From Planctomycetota bacterium (GTDB lineage: Bacteria > Planctomycetota > Phycisphaerae > WQYP01): a stretch of DNA of 64,000 nucleotides. Positions 34,252 to 43,639 of this stretch are shown here, in pieces (within the stretch, counting starts at the first letter, position 1; the number at the start of each line of letters is the position of its first letter). Under the pieces are notes generated by a model that had not been told where the DNA came from, did not search any database, and saw only the letters and a program-made list of their open reading frames with translations. The stretch lies in the NCBI GenBank assembly GCA_021831565.1, contig JAKBMM010000006.1, positions 1 to 64,000 on the forward strand. Direction: 5' to 3'. Position numbers and translations under genes: made by a program.

Positions 34252-35529
34252 ATGAGCAACACACTTACACTTGTTGATCTGCCCGTTCCCAGCCTGGGAG
34301 AATCCGTCACCGAGGCCCGCATCGCCAACTGGATCAAAGCCGATGGCCAAGCCGTAGGTCCGGATGACGTGGTAGCCGAGCTGGAAACCGACAAGGCCGC
34401 CGTGGAATTGCCCGCCGGCGCCAGCGGCGTGTTGCACATTGTCAAGGCCAAGGGTCAGACGGTTAACGTGGGCGACGTAATCGCCCGCATCGAGCGGGGC
34501 GCGGGGAGCCCCGCCACGCCGCCGGCGGCGAAAGGCGCCGTTCCTTCCGCCCCGACCCCGGGAGCCTCCGCCCCAACGCCGGCCAAAACGGCGCCGTCCC
34601 CCACGATCGCCCGGGAAAAGCCCGCGAGCCAAACCGCCCGGCCGCTGGCGCCCGCCGTGGAGCGCCTGGTCGCGGAAAACAAACTGGACCCCAGCCATAT
34701 TACCCCGACCGGCCCGGGCGGACGCCTGACCAAGGGCGACGTGATCGATTTCATGCAGGAGCGCACCGTTCCATCGCCCGTGGCGCCGCGCGCCGCCGTG
34801 CTTCCCGCGGCCGCCGCCGGAGCGGATTCATCCGAGGAAACGCGGGTGGAAATATCCAAGCTGCGCGAAACCATCGCCCGCCGCCTGGTGGAAGCCCAGC
34901 ACAGCGCCGCCATCCTGAGCACCTTCAATGAAATTGATATGTCGGCGGTCATGGCCCTGCGTGAAAAATACAAGGAAAAATTTGAAAAAACTTATCAGGT
35001 CGGCCTGGGCTTTCTGTCGTTTTTCGCCCGCGCGCTCTGCGCCGCCGTGAAAACCATACCGATTATCAACGCCCAGATGCACGACCGCGCCATTGTCTAC
35101 AAAAACCACGTGCACCTGGGCGTGGCCGTAGCCACCGAAAAAGGCTTGATTGTGCCGGTGGTCCGTTACGCCGATAAACTATCCATGGCCCAAATTGAAG
35201 CGGAAATCAAGCGCCTGGCCACCCGCGCCCGCGAGGGAAAAATCACGCTGGAGGAACTCGGTGGCGGTACGATCACCATCACCAATGGCGGCGTGTTCGG
35301 CTCGCTTTTCTCCACACCCATTCTCAACCCGCCCCAGAGCGCCATCCTGGCTCTGCACAAAATCGAGAAACGCGCGGTTGTCGTCAACGATCAAATTGTC
35401 ATCCGTCCCATGATGTACGTGGCTCTTTCCTACGACCATCGACTGATTGACGGCCAGCAGGCGGTCACTTTCCTGGGGAACATCAAGGATGCACTGGAAG
35501 ACCCGGCGCGGCTGTTGCTGGAAGTGTAA
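34252..35529 (+). CDS. sucB: dihydrolipoyllysine succinyltransferase (E2) of 2-oxoglutarate dehydrogenase
   Basis: The E2 core of the complex. The N-terminal lipoyl domain (residues about 8-85) has [13 protein letters not shown] with the lipoylated Lys. An Ala/Pro-rich linker leads to a peripheral-subunit-binding domain ([32 protein letters not shown]), and the catalytic domain ends [33 protein letters not shown] with the active-site His/Asp motif. Length is 425. GAAAG precedes the ATG. It forms a unit with sucA; the 192-bp gap is GC-rich and may fold (a weak hairpin followed by five T near 34150-34175), which could set the E1:E2 ratio. Confidence 0.95.
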   Translation: MSNTLTLVDLPVPSLGESVTEARIANWIKADGQAVGPDDVVAELETDKAAVELPAGASGVLHIVKAKGQTVNVGDVIARIERGAGSPATPPAAKGAVPSAPTPGASAPTPAKTAPSPTIAREKPASQTARPLAPAVERLVAENKLDPSHITPTGPGGRLTKGDVIDFMQERTVPSPVAPRAAVLPAAAAGADSSEETRVEISKLRETIARRLVEAQHSAAILSTFNEIDMSAVMALREKYKEKFEKTYQVGLGFLSFFARALCAAVKTIPIINAQMHDRAIVYKNHVHLGVAVATEKGLIVPVVRYADKLSMAQIEAEIKRLATRAREGKITLEELGGGTITITNGGVFGSLFSTPILNPPQSAILALHKIEKRAVVVNDQIVIRPMMYVALSYDHRLIDGQQAVTFLGNIKDALEDPARLLLEV

Positions 35530-35584
35530 AAGTCCCGGTGCAACGAAATTCAGGCCTTTCCATCAGCGCCCGCCGGAGGGAGCA

Positions 35585-36520
35585 TTATATCTTCACCGAC
35601 TTGATCAGGTCGCGAACGTGCTGAACCGAAGCGTCGAAGAGTTGTTTTTCCCGGTCGGTAAGTTTCACTTTGATGATCTGTTCGACCCCCCCGCCGCCGA
35701 TCTTCACCGGCACGCCCACGAAATAACCGCCTACGCCATATTCCTTGTCGCAATAGGCCGCGCAGGGCAGAACGCGTTTTTTGTCGCGGATGATTGCTTC
35801 GGCCATCTGCACCACCGCCGCCGAGGGCGCATAGTACGCCGAGCCGGTTTTGAGCAGGTTCACGATTTCCGCACCGCCGCCGCGTGTCCGTTTCACAATC
35901 GCTTCGATTCGCTCCAGCGGCATCAATTCCGGCAGCGGGATTCCGCCCACGCTGGTATAACGGGGCAACGGGACCATATCGTCGCCATGGCCGCCGAGTA
36001 AGAGCGCCTGCACATCCTGCACGCTCACGCCCAGTTCGGCGGCGATAAAGTACCGGTAGCGCGCCGTGTCCAGCACCCCGGCCATACCGATCACCCGCCG
36101 CGCCGGAAAGCCGCTGACCTTATGCGCCACGTATACCATGGCGTCGAGTGGATTGGAGACCACCAGCAACACCGCCTGCGGTGACAATTTCGCTATCTGC
36201 CGCGTCACCGCCTGGACGATCTCGGTGTTTTTCATCAGCAGATCGTCCCGGCTCATGCCGGGCTTGCGCGCCAGTCCCGCGGTGATAATCACCACGTTGC
36301 TGCCGACGGTCGGCTCATAAGCGGTCGCGCCGATAATCGACGCGTCAAAACCTTCGATCGGCCCCGCCTGCGACAAATCCAGTGACTTGCCCTGCGGCAC
36401 GCCGTCGAGCTGGGGAATATCCACCAACACGACATCGCCGAGTTCCTTGGCGGCCGCCCAATGCGCCGCCGTCGCGCCGACATTGCCGGCGCCGATAATA
36501 CTGATTTTCGCGCGTGCCAT
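35585..36520 (-). CDS. mdh: malate dehydrogenase
   Basis: An NAD-dependent malate dehydrogenase of the LDH-like (MDH type 3) group. It starts [23 protein letters not shown] with the GxGxxG nucleotide-binding loop. [16 protein letters not shown] supplies an Arg expected for malate specificity. [25 protein letters not shown] and GGHGDDMVP (active-site His) follow. Length (311) is typical. CTGGAG lies upstream of the ATG. It converges on sucB with 55 bp between stop codons, so three TCA enzymes sit together though on opposite strands. Confidence 0.95.
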   Translation of the reverse strand: MARAKISIIGAGNVGATAAHWAAAKELGDVVLVDIPQLDGVPQGKSLDLSQAGPIEGFDASIIGATAYEPTVGSNVVIITAGLARKPGMSRDDLLMKNTEIVQAVTRQIAKLSPQAVLLVVSNPLDAMVYVAHKVSGFPARRVIGMAGVLDTARYRYFIAAELGVSVQDVQALLLGGHGDDMVPLPRYTSVGGIPLPELMPLERIEAIVKRTRGGGAEIVNLLKTGSAYYAPSAAVVQMAEAIIRDKKRVLPCAAYCDKEYGVGGYFVGVPVKIGGGGVEQIIKVKLTDREKQLFDASVQHVRDLIKSVKI

Positions 36521-36535
36521 AATTATCTCCAGGTT

Positions 36536-36563
36536 AGAGCCTATCTCAATAGGTATGCTCTTA
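36536..36563. repeat. TAAGAGCC-type palindrome, copy 1
   Basis: AGAGCCTAT...ATAG...GCTCT, an imperfect inverted repeat just upstream of the mdh start. Related elements lie at 49511-49531, 51575-51599, 53091-53123 and 54281-54305. Confidence 0.6.
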
Positions 36564-36806
36564 TTCTCACGTCCGGCAGGCTGGCCAGCTTACCCCAGCT
36601 TCTCTACTTTCATCACTTCGTTGCTCCGCGTGGGTCGGCTGATAGTTTCGCAACCGTCGCATGTTGTAAACCATCGCGCCGCCGCGTGCAATACGTTTGC
36701 AATTCTCTGGAGGACTTTCCCGGGAAAATCGTATTTCCCAGGGGTTCCGGTAAACTTTCAGACCGGATTCGGCGGGCAAACCGCCCCAGGCAGGAGAATT
36801 GCTTTC

Positions 36807-37730
36807 ATGAACGAACGTTTTTATCTCGGTTGGGACGTCGGTGGAACCAAGTGCGCTGCGGTGGTCGGAACAGAGGATGGACAAATTGCGGCCAGAGCGC
36901 AATGGCCGTCGGATGCCCAGCGCGGGCCGGACGCGATGATCGAAGATTTTCTCGCTCAGGCCCAAAAGCTCCGCCGACGGTTTGACGTTACGGCCGCCGG
37001 CGTGGCTATCGGGGGACCCTTGGATGCGGACCAGGGCGTTGTCCTGGGGCCGCCCAATCTTCCCGGCTGGAACCAGATTCCGCTGCGCGAGCGACTCCGG
37101 GAAGCCCTTGACTTGCCCGTCGCGGTTGCACACGACGCCGCGGCCTGCGCGCTGGCTGAGCATCGCTGGGGCGCCGGACGGGGCGCCAATCATCTGGCCT
37201 ATCTGACCTGCGGTACCGGTTTTGGTGTGGGTCTGATTCTGGGTGGAAAGGTCTACCACGGCGCCGGAGGCCTGAATCCCGAGATCGGTCACGTCCGCCT
37301 GCGCGACGACGGTCCGATCGCCTTTGGCGTGCGCGGCAGCGCGGAGGCATTCTGCTCAGCCAAGTCGCTCTCGGCTCTGGCCGGTTGGATGCAGCCTCGG
37401 CGATGGGGTGTGGAACCTCCGACGCCGGCCAGGATCGCCGCGCTGGCCGGCGCGGGCGACACGGACGCGCAAGCGGTTTTGCAACTTAACGCTCATGCCG
37501 TTGGCGACGTGTGCGCGTGGTTATCCGATCTATTGCGGCTGGAGCTGATTCTGATTGGCAGCCTGGCCAGATACCTGGGGGAATCGTGGCTGGAGCGAAT
37601 ACGTAAGCGTTGTGCGGACCAATCGTTGGATAGAGGCGCCACATGCCGCATTCTGCCGGCGGGTCTGGGGGAGCAATTGCAGGATTGCTCAGCATTGGCC
37701 GTGGCCCTCGCCGCAATCCATAACACTTAA
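36807..37730 (+). CDS. ROK-family sugar kinase
   Basis: This is probably a glucokinase or related hexose kinase. LGWDVGGTKCAAVVGTEDG is the N-terminal phosphate loop; VAHDAAACALAEHRWGAGRGANHLAYLTCGTGFGVGLILGG contains the catalytic-Asp region and second phosphate motif; GGLNPEIGHV is the ExGH segment. The CxCGxxGCxE zinc motif of many ROK proteins is not evident: the stretch after EIGHVRL reads DDGPIAFGVRGSAEAFCS, so this is a variant. The ATG at 36807 follows AGGAG. The substrate is not determined. It stands alone between mdh and the RND genes. Confidence 0.82.
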   Translation: MNERFYLGWDVGGTKCAAVVGTEDGQIAARAQWPSDAQRGPDAMIEDFLAQAQKLRRRFDVTAAGVAIGGPLDADQGVVLGPPNLPGWNQIPLRERLREALDLPVAVAHDAAACALAEHRWGAGRGANHLAYLTCGTGFGVGLILGGKVYHGAGGLNPEIGHVRLRDDGPIAFGVRGSAEAFCSAKSLSALAGWMQPRRWGVEPPTPARIAALAGAGDTDAQAVLQLNAHAVGDVCAWLSDLLRLELILIGSLARYLGESWLERIRKRCADQSLDRGATCRILPAGLGEQLQDCSALAVALAAIHNT

Positions 37731-37883
37731 ACCCGCCTGTGGAATCAGCATGACCATGGGGAGCTTTCAGTTGATATAATTCTATTGACGGCATATAAGG
37801 ATATAGGATTTAATGGTTTCATCGAATCGGAGTCCGTGTTACACAGGTGCTCCAGCAATCGCACTCTGGCAATTGGGAGGTGT

Positions 37884-39080
37884 ATGATGACACTGGATGG
37901 GGCGGGCGGTGTTTGCCCTGCGACCGGCGGCGCGGAGAATTCTCCCATGGCAGGCAGGCGATTGATCGGCAACAAGTTATGGCGGTGGCTGCGCAAAGCA
38001 GTTGTTTTTCTCGCTTTGGCGGCGATGGTGGTTCTACTGCTGCTTTGGCTGATCGGCGCGTTGGGGGCGAAAATTCCACCCCAAGTTCTGCCGCCACCTA
38101 CCGCCAAGCTTATTCACCGTCCGCTGTTTACCGCCCATGATGTGTGGCTGCCGATTCGCGTTACCGCCGTCGGCACGGTACGGGCAATTCAGCCGGCGGT
38201 GCTGGCCCCCCGGATCATCGGCCGTGTGGTATTCTGCGCGTTATATGCTGGCGGTCACGTCACCCGGGGGCAGGTGTTGGTGCGGCTGGCCAATACCGAA
38301 CTGCGCGATCGGCTTCATCAGGCCGCGGCCGCCGAAAACATGGCCCGGGCGCAGCTTCACCAGGTGGAAATCAATCAACGGCGGACGGCCAAACTCTTTG
38401 CCACCGGCGATATGACCCAAGCGGCTCTGGATCAGGCCAATACCAATCTCGCTTCCGCGCGGGCGGGCCTGGCCCGCGCCGCCGCCGTACGTCAAAGAGC
38501 CGCCACCGTTCTGGGTTATGCCGTGATTCGCGCGCCGCTCACGGGCCTGGTGATGGATAAGCACGTGAACGTGGGCGATACCGTGCTGCCGGGCCAGGCG
38601 CTGGCCACACTGTATGATCCACGGCGGATGCAATTGGAAGCGGTGGTGCGCGAATCGCTGGTGGGACATTTACGGCTGGGGCAAAAACTACCGGTGCAAC
38701 TGGAGGGCTTTCATCATCTTTTCGCCGCACATATTCGCCAGATCGTGCCGCGGGTGAACGTGCAAAGCCGAAGTTTCATCGTCAAAGTTGCCGCGGATTT
38801 TCCCCCCACCGCCTATCCGGGTATGTTCGGCCGGCTGGTGATTCCCGTCCGTCGGCAGCGAATTCTGGTGATTCCGCAGGCGGCCATTGAATCCATCGGT
38901 CAGTTGGACATGGTGAAACTGCTGCAGCATGGGCGGTTGATCCGTCAAAGCGTGCAACCCGGCCGGCATATCGGTCCGCTGCGGGAAATTCTTTCCGGTC
39001 TGGTCGCCGGCGATCGAGTGGCCATGCCCGTTCCGCTTCCCATCAGGGTTCCCACCGGTCCGGAGAAAAATACGCCATGA
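37884..39080 (+). CDS. RND efflux periplasmic adaptor (membrane fusion protein)
   Basis: This protein would link an inner-membrane RND pump to an outer-membrane channel. An N-terminal helix (LRKAVVFLALAAMVVLLLLWLIG) anchors it. VTAVGTVRAIQPAVLAPRIIGRV and VLGYAVIRAPLTGLVMDKHVNVGDTVLPGQAL are the two halves of the lipoyl domain, around a helical hairpin (about residues 140-205). A beta-barrel (QLEAVVRESLVGHLRLGQKLPVQL) follows. Start: GGGAGG is followed by tandem ATGs at 37884 and 37887. Its stop overlaps the permease start (ATGA), so the pair is translationally coupled. No TolC-like gene is adjacent. Confidence 0.9.
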   Translation: MMTLDGAGGVCPATGGAENSPMAGRRLIGNKLWRWLRKAVVFLALAAMVVLLLLWLIGALGAKIPPQVLPPPTAKLIHRPLFTAHDVWLPIRVTAVGTVRAIQPAVLAPRIIGRVVFCALYAGGHVTRGQVLVRLANTELRDRLHQAAAAENMARAQLHQVEINQRRTAKLFATGDMTQAALDQANTNLASARAGLARAAAVRQRAATVLGYAVIRAPLTGLVMDKHVNVGDTVLPGQALATLYDPRRMQLEAVVRESLVGHLRLGQKLPVQLEGFHHLFAAHIRQIVPRVNVQSRSFIVKVAADFPPTAYPGMFGRLVIPVRRQRILVIPQAAIESIGQLDMVKLLQHGRLIRQSVQPGRHIGPLREILSGLVAGDRVAMPVPLPIRVPTGPEKNTP

Positions 39081-42000
39081 GCGATCCGGCCGATTCCCAT
39101 CATCAAAATCTCCCGCCGATCCAGCGGATCGTGCGCGTTTTCCTGCAATCGAACCTGTCGCTGATTTTCATTCTGCTGGCGGTTCTGCTGGGAATCGCGG
39201 CGCTGCTGCTGACACCGCGCGAGAAAGATCCGCAAATCGTCGTGCCGATGGTGGATATTTATGTAAATTTCCCCGGCCACTCGGCCAAAAGCGTCGCGCA
39301 ACTCGCCACCACTCCGTTGGAGAGGCTTTTGTACCAGATTCACGGCGTGCAGGATGTGTATTCCACCAGCCGGCGCAATCATGCCTTGGTCACGGTCCGC
39401 TTCTACGTAGGCCAGAACATGCAGCGGAGCATCGTCAAAGTTTACCGAAAGATCAATTCCCACTTGAACCTTGTCCCTCCCGGGGTAACCAGTTGGATCA
39501 TCAAGCCGGAAACTATCAACGACGTGCCGATCGTCACCCTGACTCTCACCAGCAAAACCGCGCCCGCCGTGGCGCTGGAACAGGTCGCCCAGGAACTGGC
39601 CGCCCGCCTGGCGGCGGTAAAGAACGTATCGCGCGCTGCTGTGATCGGCGGTCGTCCGAGAGTGGTGCACGTATATCTCAATCCGGCGAAAATGCGGGCG
39701 TTTCACGTGGGCGCGCTGCAGATTCGCCAGGCCATTCAGGCCGCCGATGTTTCCATGACAGCCGGCGATTTCAAACGCCATAACCGCCAGTTCCAGGTGC
39801 TCACCGGCGAGCCATTCAAGAACGCGGCCCAGTTGGGGCGGCTGGTGATTTCGGTATGGCGGGGGCAACCGGTTTTTCTATCGGACGTGGCGCGTATCCA
39901 GGATGGTCCGGCGCAAGTGCATTCTTATGTATGGCACGATTGGGGGCCGGCGCGCGCCATACCGGAAGCACACAATTTTCCCGGCACGGTCCTCGCTGGA
40001 TCCAATCCCGGTGAAGCCCGGCGCGCCGGGGCGCGGCATAGCCGTCCCGCGGTGAGCATCGCCATCGCCAAAAAAGCCGGCAGCAACGCGGTGTGGGTGG
40101 CCGGTGATGTCATCCATCGCGCCCGGACATTGGCCCACGACATAGTCCCGGCGGATATGCGGCTCATTGTTACGCGCAACTACGGCCTGGCCGCCAATGA
40201 AAAGGTTGACAGCCTGATTGAGGCGTTGCTTGTGGCCATTGTGATTGTCATCGCCCTGCTGACCATCGGTCTGGGATGGCGCGAGTCCATGGTGGTGGCC
40301 GTGGCGATACCGGTGGTCTTCGGCGTGACTCTGGCGGTGAACCTGGCGCTGGGATTTACCATCAATCGGGTGACGATGTTCGCTTTAATTCTTTCGCTGG
40401 GCTTACTGGTGGATGACCCGATTGTGGACGTGGAAAACATATCGCGTCATTTCGCGCTGCACGCCCAGGCCACCCGCGCCATTGTGCTTCAGGCGGTAAG
40501 CGAAATACTTCCTCCGCTGATCATCGCCACTTTCGCGGTGATTGTTTCTTTTATTCCGATGTTTTTCATCACCGGCATGATGGGACCTTACATGCGCCCC
40601 ATGTCGCTCAATGTGCCGGTGGCGATGCTTGTGTCCATGCTGGTGGCGTTCACCATCACGCCCTGGTTGAGCTATCACGTGCTCAAGCATAAGTATCGCC
40701 AAACACGCGTGCCGGCTCTGCTGGAAACGGCCGATCCCCATGCGCGCGGCGACGTGAAGCGGACCATTCGCTATCGCCTTTTTCGTCCGCTGATGGGACC
40801 GCTGCTCCAAAACCGCCTGGTCCGCTGGGGCTTTCTGCTGGCGGTGGCCGGCGCCATGGGTGTGGCGGTGGCGTTGCCGGTACTGCGCAAGGTTCCGCTG
40901 AAGATGCTCCCCTTCGCCAATGGCAGCTCGTTATTGCTGGTGATTCACATGCCGCGCGGCTCCACCGTACAGCAGACCGACGCCGCGGCCCGGGGGCTGG
41001 GTGCTTATCTCAAGCGTGTGCCGGAAGTGGTGGATTTCACCAGTTATGTCGGCATCGCGGCGCCGATGGATTTCAACGGCCTGGTGCGGCATTACTATCT
41101 GCGTAATCAGCCCAACGACGCCCAGATTGCCGTGGATCTGGCCGGTAAAAAGTTGCGGGCGCTGCAGAGCCATGTCATTGCCCTACAGATTCGCCATGCC
41201 CTGACGGCTATCGCCGGGGCACACCACGCCCGGTTGCAAATCGTTGAATCGCCGCCGGGACCGCCGGTGCTCGACACCATTGTGGCGGAAATTTATGGTT
41301 CGCCGACGGTCCGTTATCATGCCCTGCAGCAGGCCGCCCGAACGGTTCGCCGGCGGCTGATGATGGAACCGGATGTGGTGGATGTTGACGATAGCGTGCA
41401 GGCGCCGCAGCGGCGTCTGGTATTCGTAACCGACAAGGAAAAGGCCGCACTTAACGGCGTGACCACCTCGCAAATCGCACAGACTTTGCGCCTGGCTCTG
41501 CACGGAGTTGATGCGGGACTGCTCCATGTTCCCCGCCAGCGCCAACCATTGGAAATTCGCCTGCGCTTACCCATCTCCCGCCGTTCCAGCGCCGCGGATC
41601 TTTCGCAGCTTTATGTGCTCGGTACGACCGGCCGGCTGGTGCCCCTGTCAGAACTGGGGCATTGGCGATGGACCACCGCGGGTCAGGCGATTTACCATAA
41701 AAATTTGCGGCGCGTAGTGTACGTATATGCGGATACCGCCGGCCGCCCGCCGGTGAACGCCGTTCTTGATGTGCAGGCCGATCGACTGCCAGACGCGTCC
41801 ATGCCGGACATCGCCGGCATGACGGCCATTACCGGCGTACACACAAGGGGAGGCGGCTGGATACACATCGTTCCGCCGCGACCTCTCAGTCAAAGATCAT
41901 TTCTGCACAATGGTTCAGGTATCGCCTGGCAATTGCCGCCGGGAATTCATGTAAATTTCGCCGGCGAAGGTGAATGGCGCATCACCCTGCATGTATTCCG

Positions 42001-42544
42001 CGATCTGGGCATCGCCTTCGGAGCGGCGCTGGTGGCTATTTACATCCTGCTGGTGGCTCAGACCGGCTCGTTCCAGCTGCCGCTGATTATCATGCTGGCC
42101 ATTCCGCTGACCATTCCGGGCGTGATGCCCGGTTTCTGGTTGTTGAATCTGCTGGTTGCCCACAAGGTCGGCGGTTACGCCAATCCGGTTTTTTTCAGCG
42201 CCACGGCGATGATCGGCATGATTGCACTGGCCGGTATTGTTACCCGCAACGCCGTGATCCTGATCGATTTCATTCACCGCTCGCTGGCCCGCGGCCAGAC
42301 GCTTTTTGACGCCATTCTGGAAAGCTGCGTCGTGCGTTTGCGCCCGATTCTGCTCACTGCGGGTGCGGTCATGTTCTCCGCCATACCAATCCTTCCGGAT
42401 CCCATGTTTTCCGGTTTGGCCTGGGCGCTGATCTTCGGTCTGTTCGCCTCAACGATCTTTACGCTATTTGTCATTCCCGTGACTTATTGGATTCTTTTCG
42501 CCGGCAAACCCGGCCACGGTGTGCCACCAAATTCGCAAGTATGA
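39077..42544 (+). CDS. RND efflux transporter permease
   Basis: A 1155-residue proton-driven pump of the AcrB/HAE superfamily. It has an N-terminal helix (LSLIFILLAVLLGIAALLL), two large periplasmic loops and two blocks of helices. TM4 reads FALILSLGLLVDDPIVDVENI with the conserved Asp pair. The TM10 segment reads MIGMIALAGIVTRNAVILIDFI, where the AcrB Lys940 position is Arg. IVSFIPMFFITGMMGPYMRPM and the C-terminal FALFVIPV-like helix are also typical. The substrate (drugs, lipids or metals) cannot be told. It overlaps the adaptor gene by four bases. A hairpin at 42555-42579 lies just after the stop. Confidence 0.93.
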   Translation: MSDPADSHHQNLPPIQRIVRVFLQSNLSLIFILLAVLLGIAALLLTPREKDPQIVVPMVDIYVNFPGHSAKSVAQLATTPLERLLYQIHGVQDVYSTSRRNHALVTVRFYVGQNMQRSIVKVYRKINSHLNLVPPGVTSWIIKPETINDVPIVTLTLTSKTAPAVALEQVAQELAARLAAVKNVSRAAVIGGRPRVVHVYLNPAKMRAFHVGALQIRQAIQAADVSMTAGDFKRHNRQFQVLTGEPFKNAAQLGRLVISVWRGQPVFLSDVARIQDGPAQVHSYVWHDWGPARAIPEAHNFPGTVLAGSNPGEARRAGARHSRPAVSIAIAKKAGSNAVWVAGDVIHRARTLAHDIVPADMRLIVTRNYGLAANEKVDSLIEALLVAIVIVIALLTIGLGWRESMVVAVAIPVVFGVTLAVNLALGFTINRVTMFALILSLGLLVDDPIVDVENISRHFALHAQATRAIVLQAVSEILPPLIIATFAVIVSFIPMFFITGMMGPYMRPMSLNVPVAMLVSMLVAFTITPWLSYHVLKHKYRQTRVPALLETADPHARGDVKRTIRYRLFRPLMGPLLQNRLVRWGFLLAVAGAMGVAVALPVLRKVPLKMLPFANGSSLLLVIHMPRGSTVQQTDAAARGLGAYLKRVPEVVDFTSYVGIAAPMDFNGLVRHYYLRNQPNDAQIAVDLAGKKLRALQSHVIALQIRHALTAIAGAHHARLQIVESPPGPPVLDTIVAEIYGSPTVRYHALQQAARTVRRRLMMEPDVVDVDDSVQAPQRRLVFVTDKEKAALNGVTTSQIAQTLRLALHGVDAGLLHVPRQRQPLEIRLRLPISRRSSAADLSQLYVLGTTGRLVPLSELGHWRWTTAGQAIYHKNLRRVVYVYADTAGRPPVNAVLDVQADRLPDASMPDIAGMTAITGVHTRGGGWIHIVPPRPLSQRSFLHNGSGIAWQLPPGIHVNFAGEGEWRITLHVFRDLGIAFGAALVAIYILLVAQTGSFQLPLIIMLAIPLTIPGVMPGFWLLNLLVAHKVGGYANPVFFSATAMIGMIALAGIVTRNAVILIDFIHRSLARGQTLFDAILESCVVRLRPILLTAGAVMFSAIPILPDPMFSGLAWALIFGLFASTIFTLFVIPVTYWILFAGKPGHGVPPNSQV

Positions 42545-42554
42545 TACGCAGTGT

Positions 42555-42579
42555 CCCGATAGCCCCGATGGCTATCGGG
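42555..42579. repeat. CCCGATAGCC...GGCTATCGGG palindrome, copy 3
   Basis: A 10-bp perfect stem with a 5-base loop between convergent genes. It lacks a T-run but may act as a bidirectional block or 3'-end stabiliser. It shares the CCCGAT/ATCGGG arms with 6359-6374 and 7596-7611. Confidence 0.55.
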
Positions 42580-42588
42580 AGACTATTC

Positions 42589-43605
42589 TCAACAACTGCG
42601 TTCCAGCACGCGCTCGTATAGCCAGCGCCGGGCGTTGGAGCAGTAGAGTTTCTCCAGAACTTCCACCGGCAGGTCCAGCCCCGCCAATTTCGAGACGCCT
42701 CCCGGTGCATCCGGATCGGCAATGGGCGATTCACCCCGATAATCGGTCTCCCAGAGTTTCTGGTGCACCCAGTATCGGCTGGCGTAGTGATCGAAGTTAT
42801 GCTTCTCGCCCACCACAAGGTCGCTGCCGAACACGATGCGGTCCTGATTGTGGATGATAAACGCGCGCACTTGCTCGAGGGGCTGGAGGGCTACGCTCCG
42901 CACGATCCATTTGGTGGCGCTGGAATCGATGAAATAATGCTCGAACCGGTCCAGCCGTCGCTGGAGATTATCAAGGTCTTCCATGCTTCCGCCCATGTGC
43001 GCACCCAGATGAGCGCGATCGGGAAATTCCTCCAACAGGCGCTCCAGCATGGGGAACTGTTCTTCAAACGACTTGTATCCATCCCGTGGATCATATTTTT
43101 TTCCCGGGCCGAACCACGCCTGAGGATCGCCCACGTGCGTCATAAAGTGATAACCCAATTGGTGGGCATGGCGTATCACCCGGCGAACTTCGGGATGATC
43201 CAGCGTTAATCCCGTGCGGTGCTGCGTACCCGGCGCCATGTGAAATTTAACCAGCCGCGAACCCTTTTCAAAAAATGCATCCAGCCGGTGCAGCCAGTCA
43301 TTGATGAATTCGGCGGTGGAATTCATGTTCCGCCATTGAGGAATAGCTATGAATTCAAAACGGCCGGGAAAGGAACTCCGTAAGGCGTCCACATCTTCCA
43401 GCGGCGCCATGGTCCAGATCGCACCGATGCCGTAAGCGTCCGCGGCGGCAAGAAATTTCCGGGTCAACTCCACATGGTGCACGTGCGTGTGGGCATCGAT
43501 AATCTTTCCCGCGATCTTTCGCCGCGGAATCTGGTGGTAGTGGATTCCCAGCCGGTTATACGGCTCAACTGCTTTACTTGCGGTCGTTGGATCGTGTTCG
43601 GTCAT
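42589..43605 (-). CDS. amidohydrolase family protein (TIM-barrel metal-dependent hydrolase)
   Basis: This resembles the amidohydrolase_2 group (uronate-isomerase/decarboxylase-like TIM barrels). KIIDAHTHVHHVELT carries the N-terminal HxH metal motif; RLVKFHMAPG, YHFMTHVGDP and HLGAHMGGSMEDLDNL provide further His ligands; and DRIVFGSDLVVGEKHN supplies the late Asp. The tail CSNARRWLYERV matches the N-A-x-R-L ending of the group. Length is 338. No reaction can be assigned. The ATG (43605) lacks a strong Shine-Dalgarno. The gene lies 34 bases after the serine protease on the same strand. Confidence 0.82.
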   Translation of the reverse strand: MTEHDPTTASKAVEPYNRLGIHYHQIPRRKIAGKIIDAHTHVHHVELTRKFLAAADAYGIGAIWTMAPLEDVDALRSSFPGRFEFIAIPQWRNMNSTAEFINDWLHRLDAFFEKGSRLVKFHMAPGTQHRTGLTLDHPEVRRVIRHAHQLGYHFMTHVGDPQAWFGPGKKYDPRDGYKSFEEQFPMLERLLEEFPDRAHLGAHMGGSMEDLDNLQRRLDRFEHYFIDSSATKWIVRSVALQPLEQVRAFIIHNQDRIVFGSDLVVGEKHNFDHYASRYWVHQKLWETDYRGESPIADPDAPGGVSKLAGLDLPVEVLEKLYCSNARRWLYERVLERSC

Positions 43606-43639
43606 GGCCGGAGCGTGCCCCTTTGCCTATCCCAGCATA

